Below, one piece after another: positions 1-8,786 of a DNA stretch of 64,000 nucleotides (position 1 is the first letter of the stretch; each line of letters opens with the position of its first letter). The notes under the pieces were generated by a model that made no database searches, was not told the origin of the DNA, and saw only the letters and a list, made by a program, of their open reading frames with translations. Source of the DNA: Paenibacillus_E sp042676385 (lineage in GTDB: Bacteria > Bacillota > Bacilli > Paenibacillales > NBRC-103111); assembly GCF_042676385.1 (NCBI RefSeq), contig NZ_JBHTHA010000026.1, forward strand, positions 1-64,000, given 5' to 3'. A program made the translations under genes and the position numbers.

Positions 1-21
1 CGCTCTCGCGACCGGAGTTAC

Positions 22-51
22 AATGTACCACAGTTTCGACATCAATTGCAA
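22..51 (-). promoter_or_regulatory. Promoter-like sequence P2 reading left
   Basis: On the minus strand TTGCAA (46-51) and TACATT (22-27) are separated by 18 bases. It shares GTGGTACATT with the upstream promoter-like sequence. A tandem pair of this kind is common ahead of stable-RNA operons, but what it drives lies outside the window. Confidence 0.35.
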
Positions 52-166
52 GCACTTTTTTTCTTGGCATTTTTTGTCGATTATTATCGCAACATCGTAA
101 CGCGTGCTGCTTGAAGGCAAGTTCTAATTCCCAGCGAACCTGTCTGCTTTCGAAGCAACGAGAAAT

Positions 167-195
167 AATGTACCACGATCCGAAAACAATTTCAA
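167..195 (-). promoter_or_regulatory. Promoter-like sequence P1 reading left
   Basis: On the minus strand TTGAAA (190-195) and TACATT (167-172) are separated by 17 bases, a good sigma-A spacing. The sequence points off the left edge. The -10 is preceded by GTGG exactly as in the second promoter-like sequence, about 145 bases further on. Confidence 0.4.
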
Positions 196-295
196 CTCTT
201 TTTAAAATGTTCTATAATTCCAATTGTTTCGATAGTTCCCACATTAAATTCTTTCATATATAGATTGCTTCTTTATACAATACTCGTCCACAATG

Positions 296-346
296 AAAAA
301 AGGCACTCTCTGTACTAGAATCTTTACTTCTAGTAAAAAATGCCCC
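296..346 (-). terminator. Probable terminator after the VOC gene
   Basis: On the minus strand an outer GGCA/TGCC pairing encloses an inner ACTAGAA/TTCTAGT stem and is followed by six T. It lies just downstream of the VOC gene. The interior loop is large, so confidence is moderate. Confidence 0.5.
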
Positions 347-367
347 GTCAAACAGCATATAAACAAA

Positions 368-757
368 TCAACGAGTCGATTGGAAGAACTCAATGCGCTC
401 CCCATCTAACTCATTAAAGAAGAAGTATCTCGAACCATTTGGCAATGCTGTAATTTCTGCATCCAACTGTTCTACTTGAAGGCCTTTGATTCGCTCGAAT
501 TCCGCTTCCACATCATCCACTGTAAATGCTAGATGGTGAACCTTGCCCTCTTGCGGCAAACCGGCATTGTAGCCTTCGATCAGTTCAACCTCCGTTTCCC
601 CATTTACATCGAATCCAAGAAAGCCTAACCGGATCACCCCATTAGTATGGATAAGCGTTCCTTTGTGCTTAAGACCGATAACTTCCTCATAGAAGCGGAT
701 CGAAGCTTCCAGATTGGCGACCATGACGCCGACATGTTCCATTTTTAAAACTGCCAT
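368..757 (-). CDS. VOC family (glyoxalase/bleomycin resistance-like) protein
   Basis: This 129-residue cytosolic protein has one complete vicinal-oxygen-chelate module. Visible signatures are the N-terminal EHVGVMV strand with its metal-ligand His, the central VHHLAF His and the C-terminal GERIEFF Glu, the usual metal ligands of the fold. Lactoylglutathione lyases and methylmalonyl-CoA epimerases share this length and pattern, but the substrate cannot be told from sequence. I use the ATG at 757 because GGGAGG lies 9-10 bases upstream; the longer frame would need a TTG upstream of that site at 775. It follows a small unknown gene on the same strand by 72 bases and may be cotranscribed with it. 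Confidence 0.9.
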   Translation of the reverse strand: MAVLKMEHVGVMVANLEASIRFYEEVIGLKHKGTLIHTNGVIRLGFLGFDVNGETEVELIEGYNAGLPQEGKVHHLAFTVDDVEAEFERIKGLQVEQLDAEITALPNGSRYFFFNELDGERIEFFQSTR

Positions 758-829
758 ATGTACATAACCTCCCAATAGTTTCTCTTTTCCATTGTAACGA
801 AAAAGAAGAGGAAGGGCTAGGCGAAAGAA

Positions 830-1057
830 TTAGGAAAACGGAATGGCGATTGTTTGCATATCTCCGTTATGGGAATAGAGCGTTACCTCAGTGCTCGTCA
901 TATTGATTAGACCGAGATCATCGAATATTTTTTTCACGTTCACGTCTGGTAGATGATTCAATATCGTTGGGGCGACCAAAGCCAGCTTGTCCTGCACGCC
1001 AGGTTCAAAGAATATGAGTACTTCTTTTTCAGCAACAACAATTTTCGTATGCATCAT
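830..1057 (-). CDS. Small conserved-looking hypothetical protein
   Basis: I do not recognise this 75-residue protein. It has no signal peptide, membrane segment or cysteine, and is a mix of hydrophobic and charged residues with a predicted soluble alpha/beta character. It is probably a real gene because GGAGGTG lies 8 bases before the ATG and because the frame fills the space between a divergent gene and the VOC gene. The next codon is also ATG, so the start is uncertain by one residue. The opposite-facing gene at 1233 shares the 175-base region upstream. Confidence 0.65.
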   Translation of the reverse strand: MMHTKIVVAEKEVLIFFEPGVQDKLALVAPTILNHLPDVNVKKIFDDLGLINMTSTEVTLYSHNGDMQTIAIPFS

Positions 1058-1232
1058 AGGATGAACACCTCCATAGAATGGTATGGGCTGATCTTGATCG
1101 TATATTTTGGAAGCTAGGAAAGTATTAGGTATCTATTAGGTATTTGTTAAGTTGATAGATTTCGCCATTCGCATAAAGTCGGTGTATACTGGAATAAGAT
1201 GAAATGAAAGAATTTAAGGAGGGTTCATAGGA

Positions 1233-1511
1233 ATGAGAGTGTTAAAGCTTCTTCAAATCTACGAAGTGGATGGAATTACACCGAAACATCGTTCGGAGCG
1301 ATTCGATTTTGACGAGATTCAAGGGCAGAGCTTTCGCGAGATGAAACCGACTGAGGTCGGCTGTCCGATGATTCTCTCTGGAATCGATAAGTACGTGCCT
1401 TTTAAAACAACTAGAGTTCAAGCCATAGATCGAGATGGTTCTGACTTCCGGGTGCTCACCCGCAATACGATCTATCATTTTGAAGTTCATACGGATCGAA
1501 GAGCCACTTAA
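1233..1511 (+). CDS. Hypothetical protein, 92 residues
   Basis: I do not recognise this protein. It is short, soluble and rich in charged residues, with no signal peptide or membrane segment. The gene looks real: AAGGAGGG lies about 10 bases before the ATG, a possible -10 TATACT lies at about 1185-1190, and its TAA sits inside the first stem arm of a good terminator. The long open frame on the opposite strand over the same bases has no ribosome binding site and is taken as a shadow. It is probably a single-gene transcript. Confidence 0.7.
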   Translation: MRVLKLLQIYEVDGITPKHRSERFDFDEIQGQSFREMKPTEVGCPMILSGIDKYVPFKTTRVQAIDRDGSDFRVLTRNTIYHFEVHTDRRAT

Positions 1512-1536
1512 CCATTGGATGGAGAGTGGCTTTTTT
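1502..1536 (+). terminator. Rho-independent terminator
   Basis: AGCCACT pairs with AGTGGCT across a 16-base loop and is followed by TTTTTT. It overlaps the stop codon of the preceding small gene. Confidence 0.85.
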
Positions 1537-1655
1537 GTCGTTTCTACTAAATAAATAATTTCTTCACTTCTCAAAGTCTACCAATCTCCTTTATACTAAA
1601 AGTTGGGAATTAATCTACCAACGTTCTATTCATATAAGGGAGGAATTTGAACCAA

Positions 1656-3806
1656 ATGAAAAAAACGCTCACGACCCGTTTAAGCGCTTTAGCGCTTGTA
1701 ACTGTTCTTACTAGCTCCTTCGCCAGTAGCCTCGCATTTGCCGAAATGGCGGCTCCCGCTTCTTCCGTTAAGTTGAAATCCGATATGCAACTAGCAATTG
1801 ATAACGGTGCTGTTGAAGGTTACGGCGACACCGACTACCGCGGCGCTAATGCGGCTACTCGCGCTGAAGTGGTTACCATGATTAACCGCGCAGCCAAATT
1901 AAAAAATACAGACCTAGGATCTGTTACATTCACTGACCTCGCTAACTGGCAGAAACAGGCGGTTGCTAATGCAGTTGCAGCTAAGCTTATCAGCGGATTT
2001 GGGGACGGTACGTTCCATCCGAATGCCCCCGTAACACGCCAAGAACTCGCTGAACTGATTGTTAAAACGGTGACTGGCGGCCAGCTGCCGAAAGTTAATG
2101 AGAATGTATTGAACTATTTTAAAGATAACAGCTCTATTGCAAAAGAATCCCGTCCTTATGTAGCTTATGCAGTTATTAGCGGCATCTTTGCACCGACATT
2201 GGATGGAAATTTTAACCCTACAGCAGAAGTGACCCGTGATGAAGTGGCTAAAGCGCTGAAGCCGGTTCTATTTAAAGTGGTAGATATTTTGACGACGAAC
2301 GATATTCACGGAAAAATTGAAGTCGGCTTCGATAAGAAGCGTAACCAAAACCAAGGCGGGATTGAAACGCTGGGCGGGATTGTGAATGATTTCCGCACGG
2401 TGAACCCGAAGGGTACTGTCGTGGTCGACGGCGGCGACGCGTGGCAAGGCACGCTCATCTCCAACACAACAAACGGTCAATCCGTGATGGACACGATGGC
2501 TGAAGTGGAGTATGATGCCGCGGCTATCGGTAACCATGAATTCGATTTTGGCCGCGATGTGCTCATCAACAACATTAAAAATGCTAAATTCCCGATTCTG
2601 GGCGCGAACATTATCGAAGACAAAACCGGCAAACGTGTAGACTGGACGCAGCCTTACGTTATTGTTGAAAAAGACGGGCTGAAAATCGGAATCATCGGCT
2701 TCGCGACTCCACAAACTACAACGACAACCAAATCAACGAACATTCAGGGGCTGTCCTTTGTGGACCCGATCCCTTTGGCCAAAGATTTGTCTGCAGAACT
2801 GCGCGCTAAAGGCGTAGATATCATTATGGTTACGTCCCATCTGCCAGGCGAGCAAAATCAAAAATCGCAAGAAATTATGAGCGAGCTGGCTGATCTCGCC
2901 AACGGCACCGGAAATGGGACGTTAGATGCCATCGTCGGAGGCCACTCACATATGCGTGTATCCGGTATCGTGAACGGCATTCCTGTCGTGGAAGCTCAGA
3001 GTTGGTTGTACGCGGTTGGTCATATTCAATTGTTTGTAGATAAAAATACGAAGAAAGTCGTTTCTTCCAACGCTGGTTTGCTTGAAACTTATACGAACTT
3101 AACGACAGCTGATGCGGAAATTCAAAAGACCGTTAAGGACTATCAAACTAAAATTTCTGCAAAATCCAATGAAGTTGAAGTTGTCGTTGCAGAGCCGCTA
3201 ACCCGTAAGTCTTTCCGCTTCGCGGCGAATGGAGAAGTTGAACGCGACGGAGCTTCCCAACTTGGAAACAGCATTACCGATGCCATGCGCGCTTCGGAAA
3301 AATCGGATATCGCGTTTACGAACATCGGCGGTATTCGCGCAGATGTAGACAAAGGTGATCTGACGTATGGCAAAATGTTTGAAGTATTCCCTTTCGGGAA
3401 CTATAACGTTACAGGAACGATGACAGCTGAACAAATCAAAAAAGCGCTGGAAGTTACGGATAAATACTCCAAGCTTCCCGCAATTCAGTTCTCGGGTTTG
3501 AAAGTGGAGTGGGATGCAACGAAACCTGACGGTCAAAAGTATTCCAAAATCACGCTTGTCGACGGAACTCCGGTCTATGTGGATGGCAAATTCAACACAA
3601 GCCGTACATTTAAAGTAACGACGAACGACTTCATGGCAACAGGCAGCGGCGATGGCTTTACCGTGTTTGGCGAAGTGAAGGATTGGAAAGACGGCGCCAT
3701 TATGCTGGATGCTTGGGTTAGCTATGCGAACTCGTTAAAAGCAGCAGGCAAAACATTGTCCGTACAGGACGATGGACGCGACGTGCGTTTGGATCTGAAA
3801 AAATAA
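1656..3806 (+). CDS. Exported SLH-domain 5'-nucleotidase (UshA/YfkN-like)
   Basis: This 716-residue protein should hydrolyse extracellular nucleotides or phosphomonoesters at the cell wall. A signal peptide (about 1-29, ending SLAFA) is followed by three SLH repeats (about 40-195), which bind secondary cell wall polymers. A calcineurin-like metallophosphatase domain follows, with TTNDIHGK, DGGDAWQGT, GNHEFDFG, SHLPGE and GGHSH metal motifs, then the 5'-nucleotidase C-terminal domain with NIGGIRADV and FPFGNYN. SLH repeats are usually terminal; here they precede the enzyme. The ATG at 1656 has GGGAGGA at a normal distance, whereas the in-frame TTG at 1647 is too close to it. It stands alone and converges with a CheR-type gene across a shared terminator. 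Release of phosphate or nucleosides is the likely role; the true substrate is unknown. Confidence 0.93.
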   Translation: MKKTLTTRLSALALVTVLTSSFASSLAFAEMAAPASSVKLKSDMQLAIDNGAVEGYGDTDYRGANAATRAEVVTMINRAAKLKNTDLGSVTFTDLANWQKQAVANAVAAKLISGFGDGTFHPNAPVTRQELAELIVKTVTGGQLPKVNENVLNYFKDNSSIAKESRPYVAYAVISGIFAPTLDGNFNPTAEVTRDEVAKALKPVLFKVVDILTTNDIHGKIEVGFDKKRNQNQGGIETLGGIVNDFRTVNPKGTVVVDGGDAWQGTLISNTTNGQSVMDTMAEVEYDAAAIGNHEFDFGRDVLINNIKNAKFPILGANIIEDKTGKRVDWTQPYVIVEKDGLKIGIIGFATPQTTTTTKSTNIQGLSFVDPIPLAKDLSAELRAKGVDIIMVTSHLPGEQNQKSQEIMSELADLANGTGNGTLDAIVGGHSHMRVSGIVNGIPVVEAQSWLYAVGHIQLFVDKNTKKVVSSNAGLLETYTNLTTADAEIQKTVKDYQTKISAKSNEVEVVVAEPLTRKSFRFAANGEVERDGASQLGNSITDAMRASEKSDIAFTNIGGIRADVDKGDLTYGKMFEVFPFGNYNVTGTMTAEQIKKALEVTDKYSKLPAIQFSGLKVEWDATKPDGQKYSKITLVDGTPVYVDGKFNTSRTFKVTTNDFMATGSGDGFTVFGEVKDWKDGAIMLDAWVSYANSLKAAGKTLSVQDDGRDVRLDLKK

Positions 3807-3813
3807 GGTAAAA

Positions 3814-3848
3814 AAAACAGCCCCTTCATCCGTGAAGTGGGCTGTTTT
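3814..3848. terminator. Bidirectional terminator between convergent genes
   Basis: AACAGCCC pairs with GGGCTGTT, with an inner CTTCA/TGAAG stem and a one-base bulge; A-runs on the left and T-runs on the right let it work in both directions. It overlaps the last codon of the CheR-type gene. Confidence 0.88.
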
Positions 3849-4722
3849 CATCCGCTTTTCTTTTTCGGTAAAGCTTCTCGATTTGATCTACAACTTCATA
3901 ATGAGCAAAACAATCGGCGAAGGATAACGACTCCTTGCTGCCTAATCCCAAAAATCCGGAAGCGCTCAGACTCTCATGAAACAGTTCATGTACCCGATTC
4001 TGTAAGCTCATATTGAAATAGATCAGCACATTTCTGCATAGGATAACGTGAAATTCATTAAATGAACGGTCCACAACGAGATTATGCTGAAAAAAAGTGA
4101 CGTGCTGCATGAGGGATGAAGTAAAGAAGGCATGCTCATCGTCCGTCGTATAATAAGCCGAAAATTCACGGCTTCCTCCTGCCTGGAGGTAGTTCTTTGT
4201 GTATGTCTGCATGCGCGATAACGGATAAGCTCTCGTTCTGGCTTTTTCAATTACGGTTGCATTCATATCGGTAGCAAAGATGCGCGACTTGTGCAGCAGT
4301 CCTTCTTCTGCAAGCAAAATGGCCATCGACAATACTTCTTCTCCGGTCGAACAACCGGCATGCCAGATTCGAATAGCCGGCAGATCCCTGAGACTTGGCA
4401 CCACCTTGGAGCGGAAAGTGCGAAAAAAGCTGGGATCTCGAAACATTTCAGTCACATTGATCGAGAAATCCTTCATTAAACGCTGCGCAACCCTCTCATC
4501 GTGGAGTGTCCTCTCCAGGAGAGCTGTAATCGTAGGTAATTTCTCCAGCCTCATTCGGTTCTGGATCCGCCTTCGGATCGAGGTTCTGACATAATTACGG
4601 AAATCGTACCCATAAAGCCGATAGATGCCTTCCAGCAGCAGGTCGATCTCTAATGCTTCTCTTTCCGCCTCCGCCGTGTCCTCCATATCCTCTGAAGCTT
4701 CCGGGTTAAATGAATTCAGCAT
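3826..4722 (-). CDS. CheR-type SAM-dependent methyltransferase (RsbM-like)
   Basis: This 298-residue cytosolic protein resembles CheR glutamate O-methyltransferases. An N-terminal helical domain with many basic residues (YVRTSIRRRIQNRM) precedes the SAM-binding fold with HAGCSTGEEVLSMAI, FATDMN and ILCRNVLIYFN. Classical CheR methylates chemoreceptors, but here the gene lies 14 bases downstream of a CHASE3/GAF hybrid kinase and no other chemotaxis genes are adjacent. In Bacillus cereus the CheR homologue RsbM methylates the hybrid kinase RsbK; this pair has the same arrangement, so methylation of the neighbouring kinase is the inferred role. I use the ATG at 4722, which has GGGAAGG upstream, rather than the ATG at 4752, which has none. 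Confidence 0.9.
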   Translation of the reverse strand: MLNSFNPEASEDMEDTAEAEREALEIDLLLEGIYRLYGYDFRNYVRTSIRRRIQNRMRLEKLPTITALLERTLHDERVAQRLMKDFSINVTEMFRDPSFFRTFRSKVVPSLRDLPAIRIWHAGCSTGEEVLSMAILLAEEGLLHKSRIFATDMNATVIEKARTRAYPLSRMQTYTKNYLQAGGSREFSAYYTTDDEHAFFTSSLMQHVTFFQHNLVVDRSFNEFHVILCRNVLIYFNMSLQNRVHELFHESLSASGFLGLGSKESLSFADCFAHYEVVDQIEKLYRKRKADENSPLHG

Positions 4723-4736
4723 CGCGTCGCCTTCCC

Positions 4737-7457
4737 TTATTTGGTTAACCATACGCGCATCAATGACAACAGTTGGCTGAGGTTGAGCGGTTTACTAATA
4801 TAATCCGAAGCTCCTGATTCCAGGCAGATTTCACGATCCTGCTTCATCGCTTTTGCAGTCAAGGCAATGATCGGGATTTGCTCGTATCGCGCATTTTTCC
4901 TGATCGCCCGCATCGCCTCATAACCGTCCATCACAGGCATCATAATATCCATAAGAATCAAGTCCACCTCTGGATCTTCTCCTAATATCTCTAAACATTC
5001 CTGGCCATCATGCGCAGCAATAACGGTTATGCCTTCATTTTCCAATGCATTGCTTAGCGTGAATACATTCCGCACATCGTCATCGACGACGAGTACCTTC
5101 TTGCCTTTAAAAGCGCATATTTCCCCGGGACTATCCAGTGATGCGTTTTGTGCTTTTTCCATGCGGTCCGAGTCAAAAAGGGCTGAAGAATAGGCCGCTG
5201 CCGCCTCCTTGCGGACCGATATGAACTCGCTGATTTCCTGATCAAGCGATGGGATATAGAGAGTGAACGTGCTGCCAATTCCTTCTACACTTTCCATCGT
5301 CAAGCAGCCGCCGAGCAGTCCAGCCAGTTCCCTGCAGATGGACAACCCCAGACCGGTCCCGCCATATTTGCGGTTGGTCGTGCCGTCTGCTTGCCGGAAC
5401 GGCTCAAAGATCACTTCTTGCTTATCCTTAGCAATCCCGATTCCCGTATCCCGCACAGATACGGCAAGAACTTGCCTGTGGCTTGCTTCTGGCAGCAGAG
5501 CCGCCGCCTGATCGGATTCGCACATCGCCAGATGGAGCTGAACGAAACCTTCGTGCGTAAACTTGAAAGCATTGGAGAGCAAATTTTTAATGATCTGGTA
5601 AAACCGCTGCTCATCCGTATAAAAAGTATCGGGTACGGATGAATCTTGCTTAATCATAAACTCTACATTTTTTTGTTCAGCGATTTTGGCAAATTGGCCC
5701 CTAAGAACTTCCGGAAGCTCACTTATGTTCATACCGTCAACATGAATCTCCAACTTGCCCGCTTCGACTTTGGATAAGTCGAGAATATCATTAATCAGAA
5801 GCAATAGATCATTTCCCGCATTATGTATGACCTTGGCGTACTCTTGCTCTTCCTTTGTCAATGTGCCCCGCCCATTTTCCGCCAGCATTTGCGACAAAAT
5901 CAACACACTGTTGAGAGGCGTGCGAAGCTCATGGGACATATTGGCCATGAACTCCGACTTATATTGTGAGCTTTGTTCCAGTTCTCTGGCATGCTCCTCC
6001 AGGGATTGCTTGATGAGCTCGAGCTCCTTCGATTTCTCATCCGCGTAGCGGTTCTGCTCTTCCAATTGCTCGTTGGTGATCTGCAGCTCCTCCTGCTGGG
6101 TTTGAAGCTCTTCAGCTTGGGTTTGCAGCTCTTCGGTCATCATCTGGGATTCTCGCAGGAGCCTTTCCACCTCAACACGAGTTTGGACACTATGAATAAT
6201 CGTCCCAAGCACTTCGAGTATTTCCTTAAGCAAATCCATATGCAGTGGTGTAAAGACATCCAAGGTGGCCAGCTCCATCACGGCAATGACTTCATTGTTG
6301 TACTCCACAGGGACGATCAAAATGCTGCGCGGTTTCGAATTTCCCAGTCCCGAAGCAATGGATATGTAGTTATCCGGCACCTTAGTCAAGTGATACATCC
6401 GTTTCCCGGCTGCACTTTGACCAACCAATCCTTCCCCGACTCGAAACTTATGAACGCCTATTTCATCGCAATCCCCCATGGCTGCATATGAAGCTAATTT
6501 CACCATATAATTGCTATTCTCATGTTCTGAGCGCAAGTAGAATACGCCATAGGAGGCTCCGAATAAATCGGCTGTTTTAGTAATAAAGGATTTGCCTAAA
6601 GTCTCCAGGTTAGATATCCCCTGTAACATACTGACAACTTCGGTTAATCTTTTTTGCTGCCACTGAATTTCTTCATGGCTCTCCAACAGGATATTGGTAG
6701 CATCGGCAAGATCCTTCACTTCGTCATTAACATTCACATGAATGCGGTGCGACAACTCCCCCTTAGATGAAGCCAGCTTCATAATCGCCCGATTCACTTG
6801 CCTCATCGTACCCACAATCGATTGTGAAATCAACAGAGCAACGGTAAGCGAGAAGATGGAAACGATCGTCAGCATAACGATTAAGGAGGTGTTCAGCAGC
6901 TGATTTTGAGCGTCGAGGTGCTCAGACCTTTGCTTCGTCAACCCCTTTTCTATAGTACGAAACGATTCAAATTGAGAGCGTGTTTCTTCAAGTTCATTTT
7001 TGCCTGGGTTTGATTGGTACATTTCTGTTAAAGCACCGGACATATTCTTTTTCTTCATCAAAATAGTCGGATCTCCAACCTCTTTGATCCAGTGCTCGAT
7101 GGACGTCTTAATCGCTGTAAGATTTCGTAACTGACTTTCATTGTCGGAAATAAGCAGACTTAACCGATTGTAGGATTCTCTCCATTTAGTTTCGTTCAAC
7201 TTGTAAGGTTCAAGGAAGTTAGCGTCACCGGTGAACAAGTAGCCTCGCTGCGCGCTTTCCATATCCATAACCAGTTTCTCAATTTGATTGGTTTCCTCAT
7301 GTACGGCCAAGTCATGTTCGATGATGTAATTTCTGGCTTTTTGCATGGATGAGACTTGATTGTTGACTAGAATAAATGAAATCATTAAACAAAAAATGAT
7401 AAACAGATAGCCAAGCATAATCTTTAAGCGGATGCCAAATCTCTTTTTCCCGAACAT
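4737..7457 (-). CDS. CHASE3-HAMP-GAF hybrid histidine kinase (RsbK-like)
   Basis: This 906-residue membrane sensor has a membrane segment (about 11-33), an extracytoplasmic CHASE3 region (about 38-180), a second membrane segment (188-211), HAMP (212-265), GAF (about 275-420) and a coiled coil with repeated EELQTQ (425-500). HisKA follows with His509 in HELRTPLNS, then HATPase with NLLSNAFKF, DTGIGIAKD and GGTGLGLS, and a C-terminal receiver domain with DDD and the acceptor Asp in LILMDIMMP. Such kinases relay phosphate internally and then to a partner that is not encoded nearby. The order CHASE3-GAF-kinase-receiver and the CheR-type gene behind it match the RsbK/RsbM pair of the B. cereus sigma-B pathway; the phosphatase RsbY and sigB are absent from this window. 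The ATG follows GGAAAGGATC. Confidence 0.93.
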   Translation of the reverse strand: MFGKKRFGIRLKIMLGYLFIIFCLMISFILVNNQVSSMQKARNYIIEHDLAVHEETNQIEKLVMDMESAQRGYLFTGDANFLEPYKLNETKWRESYNRLSLLISDNESQLRNLTAIKTSIEHWIKEVGDPTILMKKKNMSGALTEMYQSNPGKNELEETRSQFESFRTIEKGLTKQRSEHLDAQNQLLNTSLIVMLTIVSIFSLTVALLISQSIVGTMRQVNRAIMKLASSKGELSHRIHVNVNDEVKDLADATNILLESHEEIQWQQKRLTEVVSMLQGISNLETLGKSFITKTADLFGASYGVFYLRSEHENSNYMVKLASYAAMGDCDEIGVHKFRVGEGLVGQSAAGKRMYHLTKVPDNYISIASGLGNSKPRSILIVPVEYNNEVIAVMELATLDVFTPLHMDLLKEILEVLGTIIHSVQTRVEVERLLRESQMMTEELQTQAEELQTQQEELQITNEQLEEQNRYADEKSKELELIKQSLEEHARELEQSSQYKSEFMANMSHELRTPLNSVLILSQMLAENGRGTLTKEEQEYAKVIHNAGNDLLLLINDILDLSKVEAGKLEIHVDGMNISELPEVLRGQFAKIAEQKNVEFMIKQDSSVPDTFYTDEQRFYQIIKNLLSNAFKFTHEGFVQLHLAMCESDQAAALLPEASHRQVLAVSVRDTGIGIAKDKQEVIFEPFRQADGTTNRKYGGTGLGLSICRELAGLLGGCLTMESVEGIGSTFTLYIPSLDQEISEFISVRKEAAAAYSSALFDSDRMEKAQNASLDSPGEICAFKGKKVLVVDDDVRNVFTLSNALENEGITVIAAHDGQECLEILGEDPEVDLILMDIMMPVMDGYEAMRAIRKNARYEQIPIIALTAKAMKQDREICLESGASDYISKPLNLSQLLSLMRVWLTK

Positions 7458-7560
7458 GCTTTGAGATCCTTTCCCTTAACCGGATTCATGGTACAAATCT
7501 ATTATACTATGCTTCCATTTGATGTAATAGTGAATTACTTCCAAGTTTACTCTTTACTAA

Positions 7561-7597
7561 ATTAACGCGTTAATATATTATTTAATTATCGCATTAA
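7561..7597. promoter_or_regulatory. Tandem operator-like palindromes upstream of hisC
   Basis: ATTAACGCGTTAAT (7561-7574) is a perfect 14-base palindrome. A second copy, TTATCGCATTAA (7586-7597), differs at two of the twelve central positions; the centres are 24 bases apart. They lie 25-62 bases before the start codon in an AT-rich promoter region and look like a regulator binding site. The regulator is not identifiable. Confidence 0.45.
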
Positions 7598-7622
7598 AGT
7601 AATCGTGTAAAGGAGCGTTCTT

Positions 7623-8771
7623 ATGATTTCCGATCACATTCAGCCGATCCAACCACGTCTAATCTTGCAGCAAATGAAGCCCTATTCGCCCGGAAAACCG
7701 ATCTGGGAAGTTGCCCGAGAGTTTGGCATTGAGAAAGTAACGAAACTGGCCTCCAACGAGAATCCGTTAGGACCTTCTCCGAAAGCGGTGGCCGCGATTC
7801 AGGCCTACCTTGGCGACATCCATCGTTATCCGGATGCGGATACGGTCGATCTCAGAGCTTCGCTGGCTGAGAAGCTGCAAGTCACCCCCGATCATCTGAT
7901 CGTGACGAACGGGGCTGACGAACTCATCACGCTCTTATCGGAGACATTTTTGGAGCCGGAGGACGAAATCATAGTACCTTCTCCAACCTTCAGCGAATAC
8001 GAATTTGGCGCGAATCTCATGGGAACCAAAGTCGTATCCGTTCCTTTACGGGAAGGTTACCTCTACGATGTGGATGACATTCTAACTGCTGTAACTGAGC
8101 AAACAAAGCTCATCTACATTTGCTCGCCGAATAATCCGACAGGCACTTATATGACTCGAAATGATTTGATACGGCTACTGGAAAATTTGCCTCCGCGCAT
8201 TCTTGTTATCTTTGACGGAGCATACAGTCACTTCGTTACTGCGGATGATTACTCAGACGGCTTGGAGTTTATACGCCAGGGATATCCTGTCGTGGTCACA
8301 CAAACTTTTTCTAAAATCTATGGGTTAGCCGGCATTCGGGTCGGCTATGGAGTTGCTGCTCCCAGCATAATTCGCAGCATTCGCCAGGTTAAAGAGCCGT
8401 TCAATGTGAACGCCTTGGCACAAGTTGGCGCAGCTGCCGCCATCACCGATGACGCTCATCTTCAAGCAACCAGAGAGATGAACGAGCGGGGCCGGGAACA
8501 GCTGTACGAGCAGCTCCGGCAGCTTGACATTAGCTTCACGCGAAGCATGAGTAATTTCGTTCTGGTCGAACTTGGCCCTGACGCCAAGAACATCTATGAG
8601 AAGCTGATGAGCAAAGGGATTATCGTTCGTTACGGCGGTGGATGGGATCTGCCCGGACATATTCGGATTTCGATCGGAACGCCTGAGGATCATGAGGCTT
8701 TAATCAGTGCGATGGAAACCGTCCTTAAGGAAATTAAGCTTGAACAAGTAGGTTCACCGGGCGAAATATAA
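7623..8771 (+). CDS. hisC: Histidinol-phosphate aminotransferase family protein
   Basis: This 382-residue PLP enzyme belongs to the fold-type I aminotransferases and is close to HisC, which converts imidazole acetol phosphate and glutamate to histidinol phosphate. Visible motifs are KLASNENPLGPSP at the N-terminus, SPNNPTGT, DGAYSHF and the PLP lysine in TFSKIYGLAGIRVGYG; the C-terminal arginine is in GHIRISIGT. No other his gene is adjacent, so it may be a second HisC or an aromatic amino acid aminotransferase. AAAGGAG lies about 8 bases before the ATG. Tandem palindromes lie in its promoter region, which suggests dedicated control. It converges with lplT across a shared terminator. Confidence 0.9.
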   Translation: MISDHIQPIQPRLILQQMKPYSPGKPIWEVAREFGIEKVTKLASNENPLGPSPKAVAAIQAYLGDIHRYPDADTVDLRASLAEKLQVTPDHLIVTNGADELITLLSETFLEPEDEIIVPSPTFSEYEFGANLMGTKVVSVPLREGYLYDVDDILTAVTEQTKLIYICSPNNPTGTYMTRNDLIRLLENLPPRILVIFDGAYSHFVTADDYSDGLEFIRQGYPVVVTQTFSKIYGLAGIRVGYGVAAPSIIRSIRQVKEPFNVNALAQVGAAAAITDDAHLQATREMNERGREQLYEQLRQLDISFTRSMSNFVLVELGPDAKNIYEKLMSKGIIVRYGGGWDLPGHIRISIGTPEDHEALISAMETVLKEIKLEQVGSPGEI

Positions 8772-8786
8772 GAGAATACAGCATGT

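Larger units (their letters stand above)
1..295. other. Non-coding left edge
   Basis: No convincing gene lies here. A 23-codon open frame on the minus strand runs off the left edge from an ATG at position 70, but it has no ribosome binding site. Two promoter-like sequences point left (listed separately). The 10-mer AATGTACCAC occurs twice (about 22-32 and 167-176), which is the repeated -10 region of those promoters read on the other strand. Confidence 0.4.

Noticed and set aside
1..70. Partial minus-strand frame from an ATG at 70
   Set aside because: No ribosome binding site, and the promoter-like P2 lies inside it.
1242..1574. 110-codon minus-strand frame opposite the 92-residue gene
   Set aside because: No ribosome binding site; it would cross the terminator, and the plus-strand gene has a strong site.
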